Assembly (NCBI GenBank): GCA_012970285.1
Contig: JIBW01000002.1
Coordinates: forward strand, 496,001 to 560,000
Reading direction: 5' to 3'
Origin: Bacillaceae bacterium JMAK1
GTDB taxonomy: Bacteria; Bacillota; Bacilli; Bacillales; Marinococcaceae
Length of the DNA stretch: 64,000 bases
Within the stretch, counting starts at the first letter, position 1; each line of letters begins with the position of its first letter. Shown here piece after piece: positions 28,847-38,292 of the stretch. The translations under genes were made by a program, and so were the position numbers. Under the pieces are notes generated by a model. The model was not told the origin of the DNA. It did not search any database and saw only the letters and a program-made list of their open reading frames with translations.

Positions 28847-29713
28847 ATGACACGCGTAAAGATTGTTACGGATAGTACGGCTGACATTCCGAATTCACTC
28901 GCTGAAGAACTAGACATTACCGTTATTCCACTAAAAGTAAACTTTTCAGCGGATGAGACGTATCTTGATGGAATTGAATTAAGTCCGACTGCCTTTTATG
29001 AGAAGTTACAACAAGCGAATGAAATGCCAACAACTTCTCAGCCTTCACCGTATGATTTTGAAAAGCTTTATAACAAGATCTACGATGAATCAGAAGAAGA
29101 TACCGTCATATTTTCCATTCATCTGTCTTCTAAATTGAGCGGTACGTATCAAGCTGCAACGATCGCTGCTTCAGAAGTAGAAGACAAAATTAACGTTCAC
29201 GTAATTGATTCAAGGCGTGCGAGCTATTCTATTGGCATTATCGTCGCAGATGTAGCGAAGCTTGCCATTGAGGGCGCTGATCATAAGACCATTCAAGATC
29301 GTATTGACGTTCTTCTAAACGAGACATCGGTCTACTTTATGGTTGAGACACTTGAGTATTTACAAAAGAACGGTAGAATCGGTAAAGCACAAGCACTTAT
29401 AGGATCCTTATTAAAAATGAAACCGATTTTATCTCTTTCAGAAGAAGGAGAAGTCTACCCGTTTGAAAAAGCTCGTGGTCGTAAAAAAGCAATCGATAAA
29501 ATCGTTGAAACGTTACAAGAAAAATACAAAGACCAACCCGTAGACATCGGTCTTAGCCATGCAGTGGCTCCAGAAGTTGGCGACACGGTCTTAGAAGAAA
29601 TTAAAGCTCGTTTAAACACTCAATCGACAGTTAAGACAGAGATTGGCGCAGTGATTGGTACCCATGTTGGTCCTGGAACTGTTGCTGTGATGGTCACTCC
29701 TACAAAAGCGTAA
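28847..29713 (+). CDS. DegV family fatty-acid-binding protein (FakB-like)
   Basis: A 288-residue DegV protein. Seen: KIVTDSTADIP at the N-terminus, PTTSQPSPYDF (the conserved TSQPS loop), IHLSSKLSGTYQ and the C-terminal IGAVIGTHVGPGTVAV, all lining the acyl-chain pocket in FakB structures. Its position right after fakA suggests it presents a bound fatty acid to FakA. ATG 28847 is preferred to the in-frame ATG 28838, which touches the AAGAGGGG ribosome site. Chain preference cannot be read here. Confidence 0.9.
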   Translation: MTRVKIVTDSTADIPNSLAEELDITVIPLKVNFSADETYLDGIELSPTAFYEKLQQANEMPTTSQPSPYDFEKLYNKIYDESEEDTVIFSIHLSSKLSGTYQAATIAASEVEDKINVHVIDSRRASYSIGIIVADVAKLAIEGADHKTIQDRIDVLLNETSVYFMVETLEYLQKNGRIGKAQALIGSLLKMKPILSLSEEGEVYPFEKARGRKKAIDKIVETLQEKYKDQPVDIGLSHAVAPEVGDTVLEEIKARLNTQSTVKTEIGAVIGTHVGPGTVAVMVTPTKA

Positions 29714-29723
29714 GGGGATTGTT

Positions 29724-30386
29724 ATGAAATATCGTAGTGTTACAGAGATTATTGGTCCAATCATGGTTGGGCCGTCAAGTTCACATACAGCAGGTGCTGC
29801 TAGAATCGGACGTCTCGCAAGACTTCTTTTTGATGGTCAACCAAAGCGTGTGAACATTCATTTATACGGTTCATTTGCGAAAACTTACAAAGGTCACGGG
29901 ACTGACGTGGCGCTCATCGGAGGATTACTTGATTTTGATACGTTTGATGAGCGTATTCGCGATGCAAAGGAACATGCAGATAAAGCAAATATGCGTGTTC
30001 GCTTTCATGAAGAAGAAGCGATTCCAGACCATCCAAATACGGTCAAGCTTCGCCTTGAATCCGATGACAATGCGATGGAACTCGTTGGAATCTCAATCGG
30101 TGGCGGTAAGATTGAGATTATTGAGTTAAACGGTTTTGCTCTACAATTAACCGGTCATCATCCAGCACTTTTAATTGTTCATCAAGACCGATACGGTGTC
30201 ATAGCAAACGTGGCAAACGTATTAGCGCTTCATAAAGTGAACATTGGTCATATGAAAGTCTCACGAAAAGAAAAAGGGCGAGAAGCTCTCATGGTCATTG
30301 AAGTTGATCAAACGGTCACAGATGAGATTATGACATCACTTGAAAAGCTTGAGCATGTAGACCAAGTCGCAAAACTTCACGAATAA
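29724..30386 (+). CDS. sdaAB: L-serine dehydratase, iron-sulfur type, beta subunit
   Basis: A 220-residue subunit of the [4Fe-4S] L-serine deaminase, which turns serine into pyruvate and ammonia. Seen: IIGPIMVGPSSSHTAGA (substrate loop), YGSFAKTYKGHGTD, and a C-terminal ACT domain (about 145-220) that senses amino acids, starting LLIVHQDRYGVIANV. It precedes sdaAA, the cluster-bearing subunit, with a 21-base gap between this stop and the chosen sdaAA start. Confidence 0.95.
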   Translation: MKYRSVTEIIGPIMVGPSSSHTAGAARIGRLARLLFDGQPKRVNIHLYGSFAKTYKGHGTDVALIGGLLDFDTFDERIRDAKEHADKANMRVRFHEEEAIPDHPNTVKLRLESDDNAMELVGISIGGGKIEIIELNGFALQLTGHHPALLIVHQDRYGVIANVANVLALHKVNIGHMKVSRKEKGREALMVIEVDQTVTDEIMTSLEKLEHVDQVAKLHE

Positions 30387-30407
30387 ATGATTGAGAGGTG
30401 GACGTTC

Positions 30408-31295
30408 ATGTTTCGAAACGTCGCAGAGTTAATCGAGTTGACTAAGAGAGATGGAATCTCCATTTCAGAAGTCATGATTCAGCAAGAGATCGAGGTGACA
30501 GGTCGTTCAAGGGAAGCCGTCTTAGCTGATATGGATGAGAAGCTCACGATTATGGAAGAAGCCGTAAGACGTGGCATTGAAGAAGATGTGAAATCTGTTT
30601 CAGGGCTCACCGGTGGAGATGGAAAAAAACTTGAAAAGTATATCGAAAGTGGCAACGGATTAAGCGGTGACACAATGTTACGCGCAGTGAGTCGTGCAAT
30701 GGCAACAAACGAAGTGAATGCAGCGATGGGAATGATTTGTGCGACACCAACAGCCGGTTCTGCTGGAGTGGTACCTGGAACGTTGTTTAGCCTAAAAGAC
30801 AAATTAAACCCAACGCGTGAAGCGATGCAACGCTATTTATTGACCTCAGGTGCGTTTGGTCTTGTCGTTGCGAACAATGCTTCCATTTCAGGAGCAGCGG
30901 GTGGTTGTCAAGCAGAAGTCGGTTCTGCAGCAGGAATGGCTGCAGCGGCAACTGTAGAACTTGCAGGCGGTACACCTAAACAATCTGCTGAAGCAATGGC
31001 AATGGCGTTAAAGAACATGCTAGGTCTCGTTTGCGACCCGGTTGCAGGACTCGTTGAAGTACCGTGTGTCAAACGAAATGCAGCGGGTGCATCGATTGCA
31101 ATGGTAGCAGCCGATATGGCGCTTGCAGGAATCGAAAGCCGCATTCCGTGTGATGAAGTCATCGATGCGATGTACCGCATCGGTGAAAGCATGTCAGAAA
31201 CGTTAAAAGAAACTGCCTTAGGTGGGCTTGCTGCTACACCTACAGGTAAAGCGCTCGAATCACAGATTTTTAACCTCTCTGCTGAGCGTACATGA
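30408..31295 (+). CDS. sdaAA: L-serine dehydratase, iron-sulfur type, alpha subunit
   Basis: A 295-residue catalytic subunit carrying the iron-sulfur cluster. Seen: conserved cysteines in MICATPTAGSAG, GGCQAEVGSA, LVCDPVAGLVEVPC (cluster ligands), then VKRNAAGA. ATG 30408 is chosen: it follows GAGAGGTGGA, while the in-frame ATG at 30387 lies directly after the sdaAB stop without such a site. The stop overlaps the recG start. Confidence 0.94.
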   Translation: MFRNVAELIELTKRDGISISEVMIQQEIEVTGRSREAVLADMDEKLTIMEEAVRRGIEEDVKSVSGLTGGDGKKLEKYIESGNGLSGDTMLRAVSRAMATNEVNAAMGMICATPTAGSAGVVPGTLFSLKDKLNPTREAMQRYLLTSGAFGLVVANNASISGAAGGCQAEVGSAAGMAAAATVELAGGTPKQSAEAMAMALKNMLGLVCDPVAGLVEVPCVKRNAAGASIAMVAADMALAGIESRIPCDEVIDAMYRIGESMSETLKETALGGLAATPTGKALESQIFNLSAERT

Positions 31296-33325
31296 TGAAC
31301 ACCCCCGTCTCCTCGCTAAAAGGAATCGGTAAAGAAAGTGCCAAAGACCTCGAGCGCCTTGGCATTTTCTTTATTTCTGATCTTCTAGCACACCTTCCTT
31401 ATCGCTACGAAAACAAAGAAGCACAACCGGTTGAACAGCTCGTTCATGATGAAAATGTGACCGTTGAAGGAGTTGTAATCGGTGAAGCGAGGGTAAGTTT
31501 CTACGGAAGAAAGAAAAACCGATTAAATTTTAAATTAAATAGCGGAGGACACGTGCTGAACGTTGTAGCGTTTAACCGTGCGTTTTTAAAAAGCAAGTTG
31601 CAAAACGACGTAGCCATTACGGTGTCAGGGAAATGGAATCGCCATCGTGCTCAAATTACAGCTCAGTCGATTGAAGTTGGACAAGTGGAGCAAAAAAGGC
31701 CTTACGCGCCAATCTACGCGTTATCAGGTCGATTGACGACACGTCAACTAACACAATGGACCGAAGACGCGTTAACGATGACAGACGAGTTTCCACCAGA
31801 ACGATTGCCAAACGCTTTGTTAGAGCGGTATAAATTACCGACGATCGTTGATACGATTCAACAATTGCATCGACCGACGGACAAAGAATTTTTAAAACAT
31901 GCGAGAAGGCGCTACATATACGAAGAATTTCTGCTGTTTCAACTACGCATGCAAGCATATAAACGTTCGGTTCGACAAAATGAACAGGCAGCACCGCTTC
32001 AAGAAGACGTGCCTAAAGTGAAGACGTTTATGGAGTCTCTGCCATTTGCGCTTACAAACGCACAAAAACGCTCACTTGATGAAATCGTCCATGATCTGCA
32101 TGAACCGTATCGAATGAATCGTTTGCTTCAAGGAGACGTAGGTTCTGGTAAAACCGTCGTGGCAGCAATTGCAATCTATGCAGTTATAACCGCAGGGAAA
32201 ACGACAGCGTTAATGGTACCAACGGAGATTTTAGCGGAGCAGCATTTTGAATCGTTACGAAAACTCTTTCGTGATTTCGACGTTTCTATTCGTTTACTGA
32301 CCGGTTCAACGAAGAAGTCTGAGCGGAAACAAACGATCGAAGAATTAGAAGCAGGTAATGTGAATCTACTAATCGGAACCCACGCTCTCATTCAACCCGA
32401 CGTACCAATTCCAAATCTCGGTCTCGTCGTGACCGATGAACAACATCGGTTTGGCGTTAATCAACGACGGGCATTGAAAGAAAAAGGCAACCCAGATGTG
32501 TTATTTATGACAGCAACGCCAATTCCGAGAACGCTTGCAATTACAGCTTTTGGTGATATGGACGTATCAAGAATCGATGAACAACCAGTAGGGCGTAAAC
32601 CGGTGGAGACGTATTGGGCGAAGCATGACATGTTTGAGCGAGTCATTACGTTTATTGAAAAAGAAATTCGTGCAGGTCGACAAGCGTATGTGATATGTCC
32701 ACTAATAGAGGAATCAGAGCAACTTGATGTACAAAATGCGATTGATTTGTATGAGCAATTGCAACAGATTCTCCCGAACACGTCGGTCGGGCTCGTTCAC
32801 GGTAGGCTCTCAAACGATGAGAAAAATAACACGATGGAACGTTTTTTTAGCAATGATGTTCAGTTGCTCGTATCTACAACAGTCGTTGAAGTCGGTGTAA
32901 ACGTTCCGAATGCAACCTGTATGCTTATTTATGATGCCGATCGCTTTGGATTAGCTCAGCTTCACCAGCTAAGAGGTCGTGTCGGACGAGGAGATGCGCA
33001 GTCGTATTGCATTTTGCTTTCTGACCCAACGTCTGAAACAGGAAAAGAACGAATGAAAATCATGACCGAAACGACGGACGGATTTGTGTTAGCAGAAGAA
33101 GATTTAAAACTTCGAGGTCCTGGGGATTTGCTCGGAAAGAAACAGAGTGGTATGCCTCATTTCCGTTTAGCTGATCCTGTCCATGATTACCGTGCACTTG
33201 AAACAGCAAGACAAGACGCGCAAACGCTCATTCAGTCAGACGCATTTTGGGCCGACGCTGAGTACGAGGCGTTACGCAACTATTTATCCGATACAGGAGC
33301 GCTTTCTGGAGAGAAACTCGATTAA
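31292..33325 (+). CDS. recG: ATP-dependent DNA helicase RecG
   Basis: A 677-residue branch-migration helicase that regresses stalled forks. Seen: N-terminal wedge/OB region with GIGKESAKDLERLGI, Walker A GDVGSGKT (about 280), TDEQHRFGVNQR (DEQH), ATPIPRT, VVEVGVNVPNA and the RGRVGRG motif, with the C-terminal TRG-like region GPGDLLGKKQSG. ATG 31292 overlaps the sdaAA stop (ATGATGA). Its length is usual for the family. Confidence 0.96.
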   Translation: MMNTPVSSLKGIGKESAKDLERLGIFFISDLLAHLPYRYENKEAQPVEQLVHDENVTVEGVVIGEARVSFYGRKKNRLNFKLNSGGHVLNVVAFNRAFLKSKLQNDVAITVSGKWNRHRAQITAQSIEVGQVEQKRPYAPIYALSGRLTTRQLTQWTEDALTMTDEFPPERLPNALLERYKLPTIVDTIQQLHRPTDKEFLKHARRRYIYEEFLLFQLRMQAYKRSVRQNEQAAPLQEDVPKVKTFMESLPFALTNAQKRSLDEIVHDLHEPYRMNRLLQGDVGSGKTVVAAIAIYAVITAGKTTALMVPTEILAEQHFESLRKLFRDFDVSIRLLTGSTKKSERKQTIEELEAGNVNLLIGTHALIQPDVPIPNLGLVVTDEQHRFGVNQRRALKEKGNPDVLFMTATPIPRTLAITAFGDMDVSRIDEQPVGRKPVETYWAKHDMFERVITFIEKEIRAGRQAYVICPLIEESEQLDVQNAIDLYEQLQQILPNTSVGLVHGRLSNDEKNNTMERFFSNDVQLLVSTTVVEVGVNVPNATCMLIYDADRFGLAQLHQLRGRVGRGDAQSYCILLSDPTSETGKERMKIMTETTDGFVLAEEDLKLRGPGDLLGKKQSGMPHFRLADPVHDYRALETARQDAQTLIQSDAFWADAEYEALRNYLSDTGALSGEKLD

Positions 33326-33362
33326 AGTTTTGTTGATTTTCTCTCCAGATTGTTGCAAACTA

Positions 33363-33382
33363 CTATTAGGACCTAGTCATAG
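33363..33382. promoter_or_regulatory. FapR operator-like site upstream of fapR
   Basis: CTATTAGGACCTAGTCATAG resembles the FapR box of fatty acid genes (core TTAGTACCTAG). It lies just ahead of fapR and downstream of TTGCAA (33353-33358), a possible -35. By known FapR biology, malonyl-CoA would release FapR from it and derepress fapR-plsX-fabD-fabG. Confidence 0.7.
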
Positions 33383-33402
33383 AAATGCGGTGCTTATTAT
33401 TC

Positions 33403-33960
33403 ATGAGAAAACCAAAGCATGTTCGTAAAGCTGAACTGAAGGAAACGATTCAAAACAATCCATTCATAACAGACGAAGCATTGGCTACGTCCTTTAATGT
33501 GAGCATTCAAACGATTCGACTAGATCGCTTAGAACTCGGAATTCCAGAACTTCGTGAGCGACTAAAAGACGTCGCAAGACAACATCACGATGAAGTAAAA
33601 GCGTTAACAGATGAAGAGGTTATCGGTGAAGTCATTGACTTGCAACTTGATGAGACAGCGATATCCATTATGGAAATTCGAGAAGAACATGTGTTTACGA
33701 GAAATGGAATTGCTCGTGGACATCATCTGTTTGCACAAGCGAACTCGTTAGCCGTTGCCATCATTAATGATGATTTCGTCGTAACAGGTCGTGCAAATGT
33801 GCGCTTTTCAAAACCAGTAAGGGCAACGGAGCGAGTTGTAGCAAAAGCAAAAGTAACCGCCCAAGATGACAAATGGACAACTGTAATCGTTGAAAGTTAT
33901 GTCGATCAACGGCGAGTGTTTACTGGAGAATTTAATATGGCAAGAGGCCATCAAGACTAA
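33403..33960 (+). CDS. fapR: Fatty acid and phospholipid biosynthesis repressor FapR
   Basis: A 185-residue repressor with a DeoR-type helix-turn-helix N-terminus and a hot-dog domain that binds malonyl-CoA. Seen: [32 protein letters not shown], read here as [20 protein letters not shown] (helix-turn-helix), then the hot-dog core with [15 protein letters not shown] and the C-terminal VNMARG-like EFNMARG. ATG 33403 (MRKPKHVRK) fits the family start; ATG 33385 is an in-frame alternative. It heads the lipid operon and carries its own operator. Confidence 0.95.
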   Translation: MRKPKHVRKAELKETIQNNPFITDEALATSFNVSIQTIRLDRLELGIPELRERLKDVARQHHDEVKALTDEEVIGEVIDLQLDETAISIMEIREEHVFTRNGIARGHHLFAQANSLAVAIINDDFVVTGRANVRFSKPVRATERVVAKAKVTAQDDKWTTVIVESYVDQRRVFTGEFNMARGHQD

Positions 33961-33999
33961 ACGTAACTAAGGTTGAGTTGATAAAAGGAGCTTAAAGGC

Positions 34000-34998
34000 A
34001 TGAAGATTGCAGTAGACGCTATGGGCGGTGACAACGCCCCTAAAGCTCAAGTGGCTGGCGCAATGGCAGCTGTTAAAGCATTTGATCAAATTTCAATTGT
34101 CCTCGTCGGTGACGAATCGAAAATTAACGAACACTTAAATGCGCATCCACGTATTGAAATTTTGCATACTGACGAGTTTATTACAAACGAAGATGCACCA
34201 ACTCGTGCGGTACGCCGCAAAAAGAACTCATCAATGGTCCTAGCAGTTCGAGAAGTACGTGAAGGTCGCTGTGACGCGTGTATTTCTGCGGGTAACACTG
34301 GTGCACTTATGACGGCAGGCCTTCTTCACGTCGGGCGAATCGAAGGGGTGGAGCGTCCTGCGCTTGCGCCGATGTTACCGACGATTGATGGTGAAGGGTT
34401 CTTGCTCTTAGACGTTGGTGCGAATATAGAAGCGAGAGCTGAACATTTGTATCAATACGGTGTTATGGGAGACGTTTATTTACGACAAGTAAAAAACCGT
34501 AAAACGCCTCGCATCGGTTTGTTAAACGTCGGTACAGAAGAAGGAAAAGGAAACGAATTGTCGAAAGCAGCCTTTGAACAACTTCAAGGTGGAAAGTTCG
34601 AATTCGTTGGAAACGTCGAAGCAAGAGACGTGTTAAACGGTGTTTGTGACGTTGTCGTTTGTGACGGTTTCTCTGGGAACATTCTTCTAAAAACAATTGA
34701 AGGAACTGCTGAATCACTGTTCACGATTTTAAAGGCAGAACTAACATCAACGACGATGAACAAATTAGCAGCAGGAGTTTTGAAACCTTCGTTTAAAAAT
34801 ATAAAAGAGAAGATGAGTTATTCTCATTACGGTGGTGCAGGATTGTTCGGGCTTAAAGCGCCAGTTATTAAAGCCCACGGCTCATCAGATCATACTGCGA
34901 TTTATCACGCAGTGAGGCAAGCAATGCAAATGATTGAAGAAAAAGTTCCAGAAGTCATTGCTGAAGAATTAAGCAAAGATACGTCAGAGAAGGAGTGA
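34000..34998 (+). CDS. plsX: Phosphate acyltransferase PlsX
   Basis: A 332-residue peripheral membrane enzyme that converts acyl-ACP to acyl-phosphate for PlsY. Seen: [30 protein letters not shown] and the C-terminal [20 protein letters not shown] segment. ATG 34000 follows AAAAGGAG. It is second in the FapR operon and, with FakA upstream, gives two routes to acyl-phosphate. Confidence 0.96.
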   Translation: MKIAVDAMGGDNAPKAQVAGAMAAVKAFDQISIVLVGDESKINEHLNAHPRIEILHTDEFITNEDAPTRAVRRKKNSSMVLAVREVREGRCDACISAGNTGALMTAGLLHVGRIEGVERPALAPMLPTIDGEGFLLLDVGANIEARAEHLYQYGVMGDVYLRQVKNRKTPRIGLLNVGTEEGKGNELSKAAFEQLQGGKFEFVGNVEARDVLNGVCDVVVCDGFSGNILLKTIEGTAESLFTILKAELTSTTMNKLAAGVLKPSFKNIKEKMSYSHYGGAGLFGLKAPVIKAHGSSDHTAIYHAVRQAMQMIEEKVPEVIAEELSKDTSEKE

Positions 34999-35003
34999 TT
35001 CAC

Positions 35004-35948
35004 ATGCGTAAGTTTGCGTTTTTGTTTCCGGGACAAGGGTCTCAAGTCGTTGGAATGGGACTAGATGCGAAGCAGACGAATGAATCATCGAAAAACGTCG
35101 TGGAAGTTGCTGATCGTGTGTTACAATTTTCACTTTCTAAGCTTATGGAAGAAGGACCTGAAGATGAACTAAAGCAAACGACAAATGCGCAACCAGCACT
35201 GGTTACGACGAGTATTGCGGCTCTAGAGCTCATTAAAGGGCTTAATGTTACTCCGTCGTTTGTTGCAGGTCATAGTTTAGGAGAATACAGTGCTCTCGTT
35301 GCGGCGGGTGTTTTAACGTTTGAAGATGCGGTTTCAATCGTCCGCAAGCGCGGTCAGTTTATGGAAGCTGCAGTTCCTAACGGAATGGGCGCAATGGCTG
35401 CAGTTATGGGTGGCACACGTGAGGACTTAAAAGCAGTCTGTGAAGACGTTACGGCCGAAGGTGAAGCGGTGCAAATGGCAAATGTTAATGCACCTGGTCA
35501 AGTTGTTATCTCTGGAACTTCTGCAGGTGTGAAAGTAGTCGCTGAACGTATGAAAGAAAAAGGTGCGAAACGCACGATCCCATTAAATGTGAGTGGTCCG
35601 TTTCATTCTGAATTAATGAAACCCGCCGCAAAAGAGCTTGAAGCAGCTTTATCTGGTATTACGTTTCGTGATGCAACCGTTCCAGTTATCACAAATGTAG
35701 ATGCGAAAGAAGAACAATCTGGCGAACAATTAAAAGCAGGACTCGTCAAGCAAATGACATCTCCAGTTCTCTGGGAAGATTCTATTCGCTATATGATTGG
35801 TGAAGGAGTCAATACATTTGTTGAAGTAGGAAGTGGACAAGTATTATCAGGACTAGTGCGGAAGATCGAGCGCAAAAGTGTTGACGTTGTCTCTCTTCAT
35901 ACGAAAGACGATGTAGATAAGTTAAACGCGTTACTTCAGGAGGTTTAA
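35004..35948 (+). CDS. fabD: Malonyl-CoA:ACP transacylase
   Basis: A 314-residue enzyme that loads malonate from CoA onto ACP. Seen: FLFPGQGSQVVGMG, active serine in GHSLGEYSAL, QPALVTTS upstream and the PFHSELMKPA segment with the catalytic histidine. ATG 35004 is preferred to the GTG at 34995 because AAGGAGTGA lies 6 bases before it. Confidence 0.96.
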   Translation: MRKFAFLFPGQGSQVVGMGLDAKQTNESSKNVVEVADRVLQFSLSKLMEEGPEDELKQTTNAQPALVTTSIAALELIKGLNVTPSFVAGHSLGEYSALVAAGVLTFEDAVSIVRKRGQFMEAAVPNGMGAMAAVMGGTREDLKAVCEDVTAEGEAVQMANVNAPGQVVISGTSAGVKVVAERMKEKGAKRTIPLNVSGPFHSELMKPAAKELEAALSGITFRDATVPVITNVDAKEEQSGEQLKAGLVKQMTSPVLWEDSIRYMIGEGVNTFVEVGSGQVLSGLVRKIERKSVDVVSLHTKDDVDKLNALLQEV

Positions 35949-35952
35949 TCTA

Positions 35953-36699
35953 TTGAAATTGCAAGGAAAAAAAGCACTAGTGACCGGGGCGTCTAGAGGA
36001 ATTGGACGAGCAATCGCCATTCAATTGGCTAGTCTTGGTGCAGATGTAGCGATTAACTATTCAGGAAATCAAGCAAAAGCAGAAGAAACGAAAGCAAGTT
36101 GTGAAGCTCACGGTGTTCGAGCGATTACCATTCAAGCAGATGTTTCTGATGAGACTCAAGTGAAAGCGATGTTTAAGACAGTAACCGATGAATTTGAACG
36201 CATTGATTTGCTCATTAACAATGCGGGGATTACGCGTGACAATCTTGTTATGCGTATGAAATCAGAAGATTGGGATGACGTCATGAACACAAACGTAAAG
36301 GGGGTGTTTCTTTGCTCGAAGGCAGCGTCAAGACCGATGATGAAGCAACGCGAAGGGATCATTGTGAACATTGCCTCCGTCGTTGGCTCAATTGGTAATC
36401 CTGGTCAAGCGAACTACGTTGCAGCTAAAGCAGGTGTTGTCGGACTAACGAAAACACTTGCGAAAGAGTTTGCGAGCCGTAACATTCGCGTGAATGCTGT
36501 CGCTCCGGGCTTTATTGCGACTGAAATGACCGATGAATTGCAAGATGAAACAAAATCAGCATTACTTGAACAAATCCCACTTGCTACACTTGGTGAGCCA
36601 GAAGATGTTGCACGTGTTGTATCCTTTTTATGTGGAGAGGGCAGTCGCTATATGACAGGACAAACGTTGCATGTTGATGGTGGCATGTATATGGGGTAA
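35953..36699 (+). CDS. fabG: 3-oxoacyl-[ACP] reductase FabG
   Basis: A 248-residue NADPH-dependent SDR that reduces beta-ketoacyl-ACP. Seen: TGASRGIGRAIA, NNAGITRDNLVMRM (ACP-contact segment), catalytic YVAAKAG, and C-terminal YMTGQTLHVDGGM. The start is TTG at 35953 behind GGAGGTTTAATCTA. It closes the fapR-plsX-fabD-fabG group, with acpP about 110 bases later. Confidence 0.97.
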   Translation: MKLQGKKALVTGASRGIGRAIAIQLASLGADVAINYSGNQAKAEETKASCEAHGVRAITIQADVSDETQVKAMFKTVTDEFERIDLLINNAGITRDNLVMRMKSEDWDDVMNTNVKGVFLCSKAASRPMMKQREGIIVNIASVVGSIGNPGQANYVAAKAGVVGLTKTLAKEFASRNIRVNAVAPGFIATEMTDELQDETKSALLEQIPLATLGEPEDVARVVSFLCGEGSRYMTGQTLHVDGGMYMG

Positions 36700-36734
36700 G
36701 ACAAACCTCTCTAGTTTTTTACTAGGAAATCATC

Positions 36735-36740
36735 TATAAT
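36735..36740 (+). promoter_or_regulatory. -10 element of an acpP promoter
   Basis: A perfect TATAAT in the gap between fabG and acpP; the -35 region is weak (TAGTTT at 17 bases). A separate acpP promoter is common in this operon. Confidence 0.5.
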
Positions 36741-36809
36741 GACAATGGTTACTTTCAATTAATAAACAATACATGTAAAAACATGAAAGAAATTTTAGGA
36801 GGAATTAAA

Positions 36810-37046
36810 ATGGCAGAAACAAATACATTAGAGCGTGTAACGAAGATTATCGTTGATCGTCTAAGTGTGGAAGAGTCAGAAGTAAAAATGGAGTCAACGT
36901 TTAAAGAAGATTTAGGTGCAGATTCACTTGATGTTGTTGAACTTGTAATGGAACTTGAAGATGAGTTTGACCTTGAGATCTCAGATGAGGAAGCGGAAAA
37001 GATTTCGACAGTTGCTGATGTCGTCAACTACATAGATGCACAGTAA
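36810..37046 (+). CDS. acpP: Acyl carrier protein
   Basis: A 78-residue acidic helical carrier. Seen: the phosphopantetheine serine in [14 protein letters not shown] and the acidic helix [20 protein letters not shown] 36810 follows TTAGGAGGAATT; the ATG at 36783 would add nine unrelated residues. It carries growing acyl chains for the Fab enzymes and for PlsX. Confidence 0.98.
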   Translation: MAETNTLERVTKIIVDRLSVEESEVKMESTFKEDLGADSLDVVELVMELEDEFDLEISDEEAEKISTVADVVNYIDAQ

Positions 37047-37060
37047 CCCTTTCCTTTCAG

Positions 37061-37091
37061 ACAAGTTCTGCACATCGCAGAGCTTGTTTTT
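37061..37091 (+). terminator. Intrinsic terminator after acpP
   Basis: An 11-bp stem (37061-37071 with 37077-37087, one mismatch) followed by TTTT. It lies 40 bases before rnc. Confidence 0.75.
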
Positions 37092-37130
37092 CCCGTTTTC
37101 TGATTGAACTTTTTAAAGGAGTAGATGAGA

Positions 37131-37895
37131 ATGAGTCAACAGTCAGGGCGTAAACGCAAGGCTGAAAAGAAATACAGTGTGAGTGAAGAACAAGTGAAGA
37201 AGTTTCAAACGATGCTTGATTCCTTATCTGTTACGTTTATTGATCAACAGCTATTGTATCAAGCGTTTACTCACTCTTCGTATGTCAATGAGCAACGATT
37301 TCGTGCAGACCAAGATAACGAACGTTTAGAGTTTTTAGGGGATGCGGTATTAGAGCTTGCTGTATCACAACATTTATTCAAGCGGTTTCCACTCATGCAA
37401 GAAGGAGAGATGACGAAACTAAGAGCAGCAGTCGTCTGTGAACCTTCTTTGTTTGAACTTGCGGAGCGACTCGACTTTGGAGCGCTTATTTTCCTAGGTA
37501 AAGGCGAAGAAATGAGCGGGGGACGTCAGCGTCCTGCAATGCTTGCAGATGTGTTTGAAGCGTTTGTCGGTGCGTTGTATTTAGACCAAGGGATGGATGC
37601 AGTCTACTCATTTCTTGAAGAAACTGTCTATCTAAAGATTGAATCGGGAAGTTACACGCACGTAATGGACTTTAAAAGCCAGTTGCAAGAATTTGTACAA
37701 CAAGAAAGCAGCGGACGGATTAGTTATCAAATCGTTGCAGAGCAAGGACCTGCACATAGCCGTGAATTTGTTGCGAGAGTGTTCGTAAACGAGACGAGTT
37801 ACGGAGAAGGTACAGGAAAGACGAAGAAGGCAGCTGAACAACACGCTGCACAAAAAGCATTAACCCACTTAAGTAAAAAAATAGCGAGTAAATGA
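37131..37895 (+). CDS. rnc: Ribonuclease III
   Basis: A 254-residue double-stranded RNA endonuclease that processes rRNA and other transcripts. Seen: the catalytic signature [17 protein letters not shown], a Mg-binding [16 protein letters not shown] segment, and a C-terminal dsRNA-binding domain (about 180-250) ending [19 protein letters not shown] 37131 lies 9 bases after AAAGGAG; the ATG at 37125 is too close. Confidence 0.97.
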   Translation: MSQQSGRKRKAEKKYSVSEEQVKKFQTMLDSLSVTFIDQQLLYQAFTHSSYVNEQRFRADQDNERLEFLGDAVLELAVSQHLFKRFPLMQEGEMTKLRAAVVCEPSLFELAERLDFGALIFLGKGEEMSGGRQRPAMLADVFEAFVGALYLDQGMDAVYSFLEETVYLKIESGSYTHVMDFKSQLQEFVQQESSGRISYQIVAEQGPAHSREFVARVFVNETSYGEGTGKTKKAAEQHAAQKALTHLSKKIASK

Positions 37896-37930
37896 CAATC
37901 ACCTTAAAACATAACGTTTAAGGTGATTGT
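37895..37930. terminator. Convergent hairpin between rnc and the DUF1128 gene
   Basis: A 14-bp perfect stem with an 8-base loop. Neither side has an immediate U-tract, so termination is likely but weaker than usual. Confidence 0.55.
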
Positions 37931-37939
37931 ACGGTTGAC

Positions 37940-38170
37940 CTATTTTTTTGCTTTTATTGCCCCGAGTTCGGATACGAGTGCATCAATTTCTCTTACGCTT
38001 AAATTCGGATGACTAATAACATAGTCGTACACGTCTTTAATGTCTTCGTATTGATGAAGTGAGTAGTACTCAGGATCTAGAACAACTCGGTTTACTACTT
38101 TTAGTCGTTCCTGCAACTTTTCAAACATGTAAGTCAAATTCTCATGTGTAGCATGATCTAAATTCGTCAT
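37940..38170 (-). CDS. DUF1128 family small protein (YfkK-like)
   Basis: A 76-residue cytosolic protein of unknown function. Seen: LQERLKVVNRVVLDPEYYSL and YEDIKDVYDYV, then LSVREIDALVSELGAIK; this resembles B. subtilis YfkK. ATG 38170 follows AGGGAGG on the minus strand; the in-frame upstream start at 38212 lacks support. It is not at this locus in B. subtilis, so it has moved here or is an insertion between rnc and smc. Confidence 0.8.
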   Translation of the reverse strand: MTNLDHATHENLTYMFEKLQERLKVVNRVVLDPEYYSLHQYEDIKDVYDYVISHPNLSVREIDALVSELGAIKAKK

Positions 38171-38292
38171 GGATGGCCTCCCTTTCCATTCTATTTTAGA
38201 GGCGATTTTCATGTTTGAAAAGGTGAGATTACAAAAAAGTCGTCAGATGGAACGAGATTAGCACGATGTTAGAGAGAATTGAGGGTAAAGCC

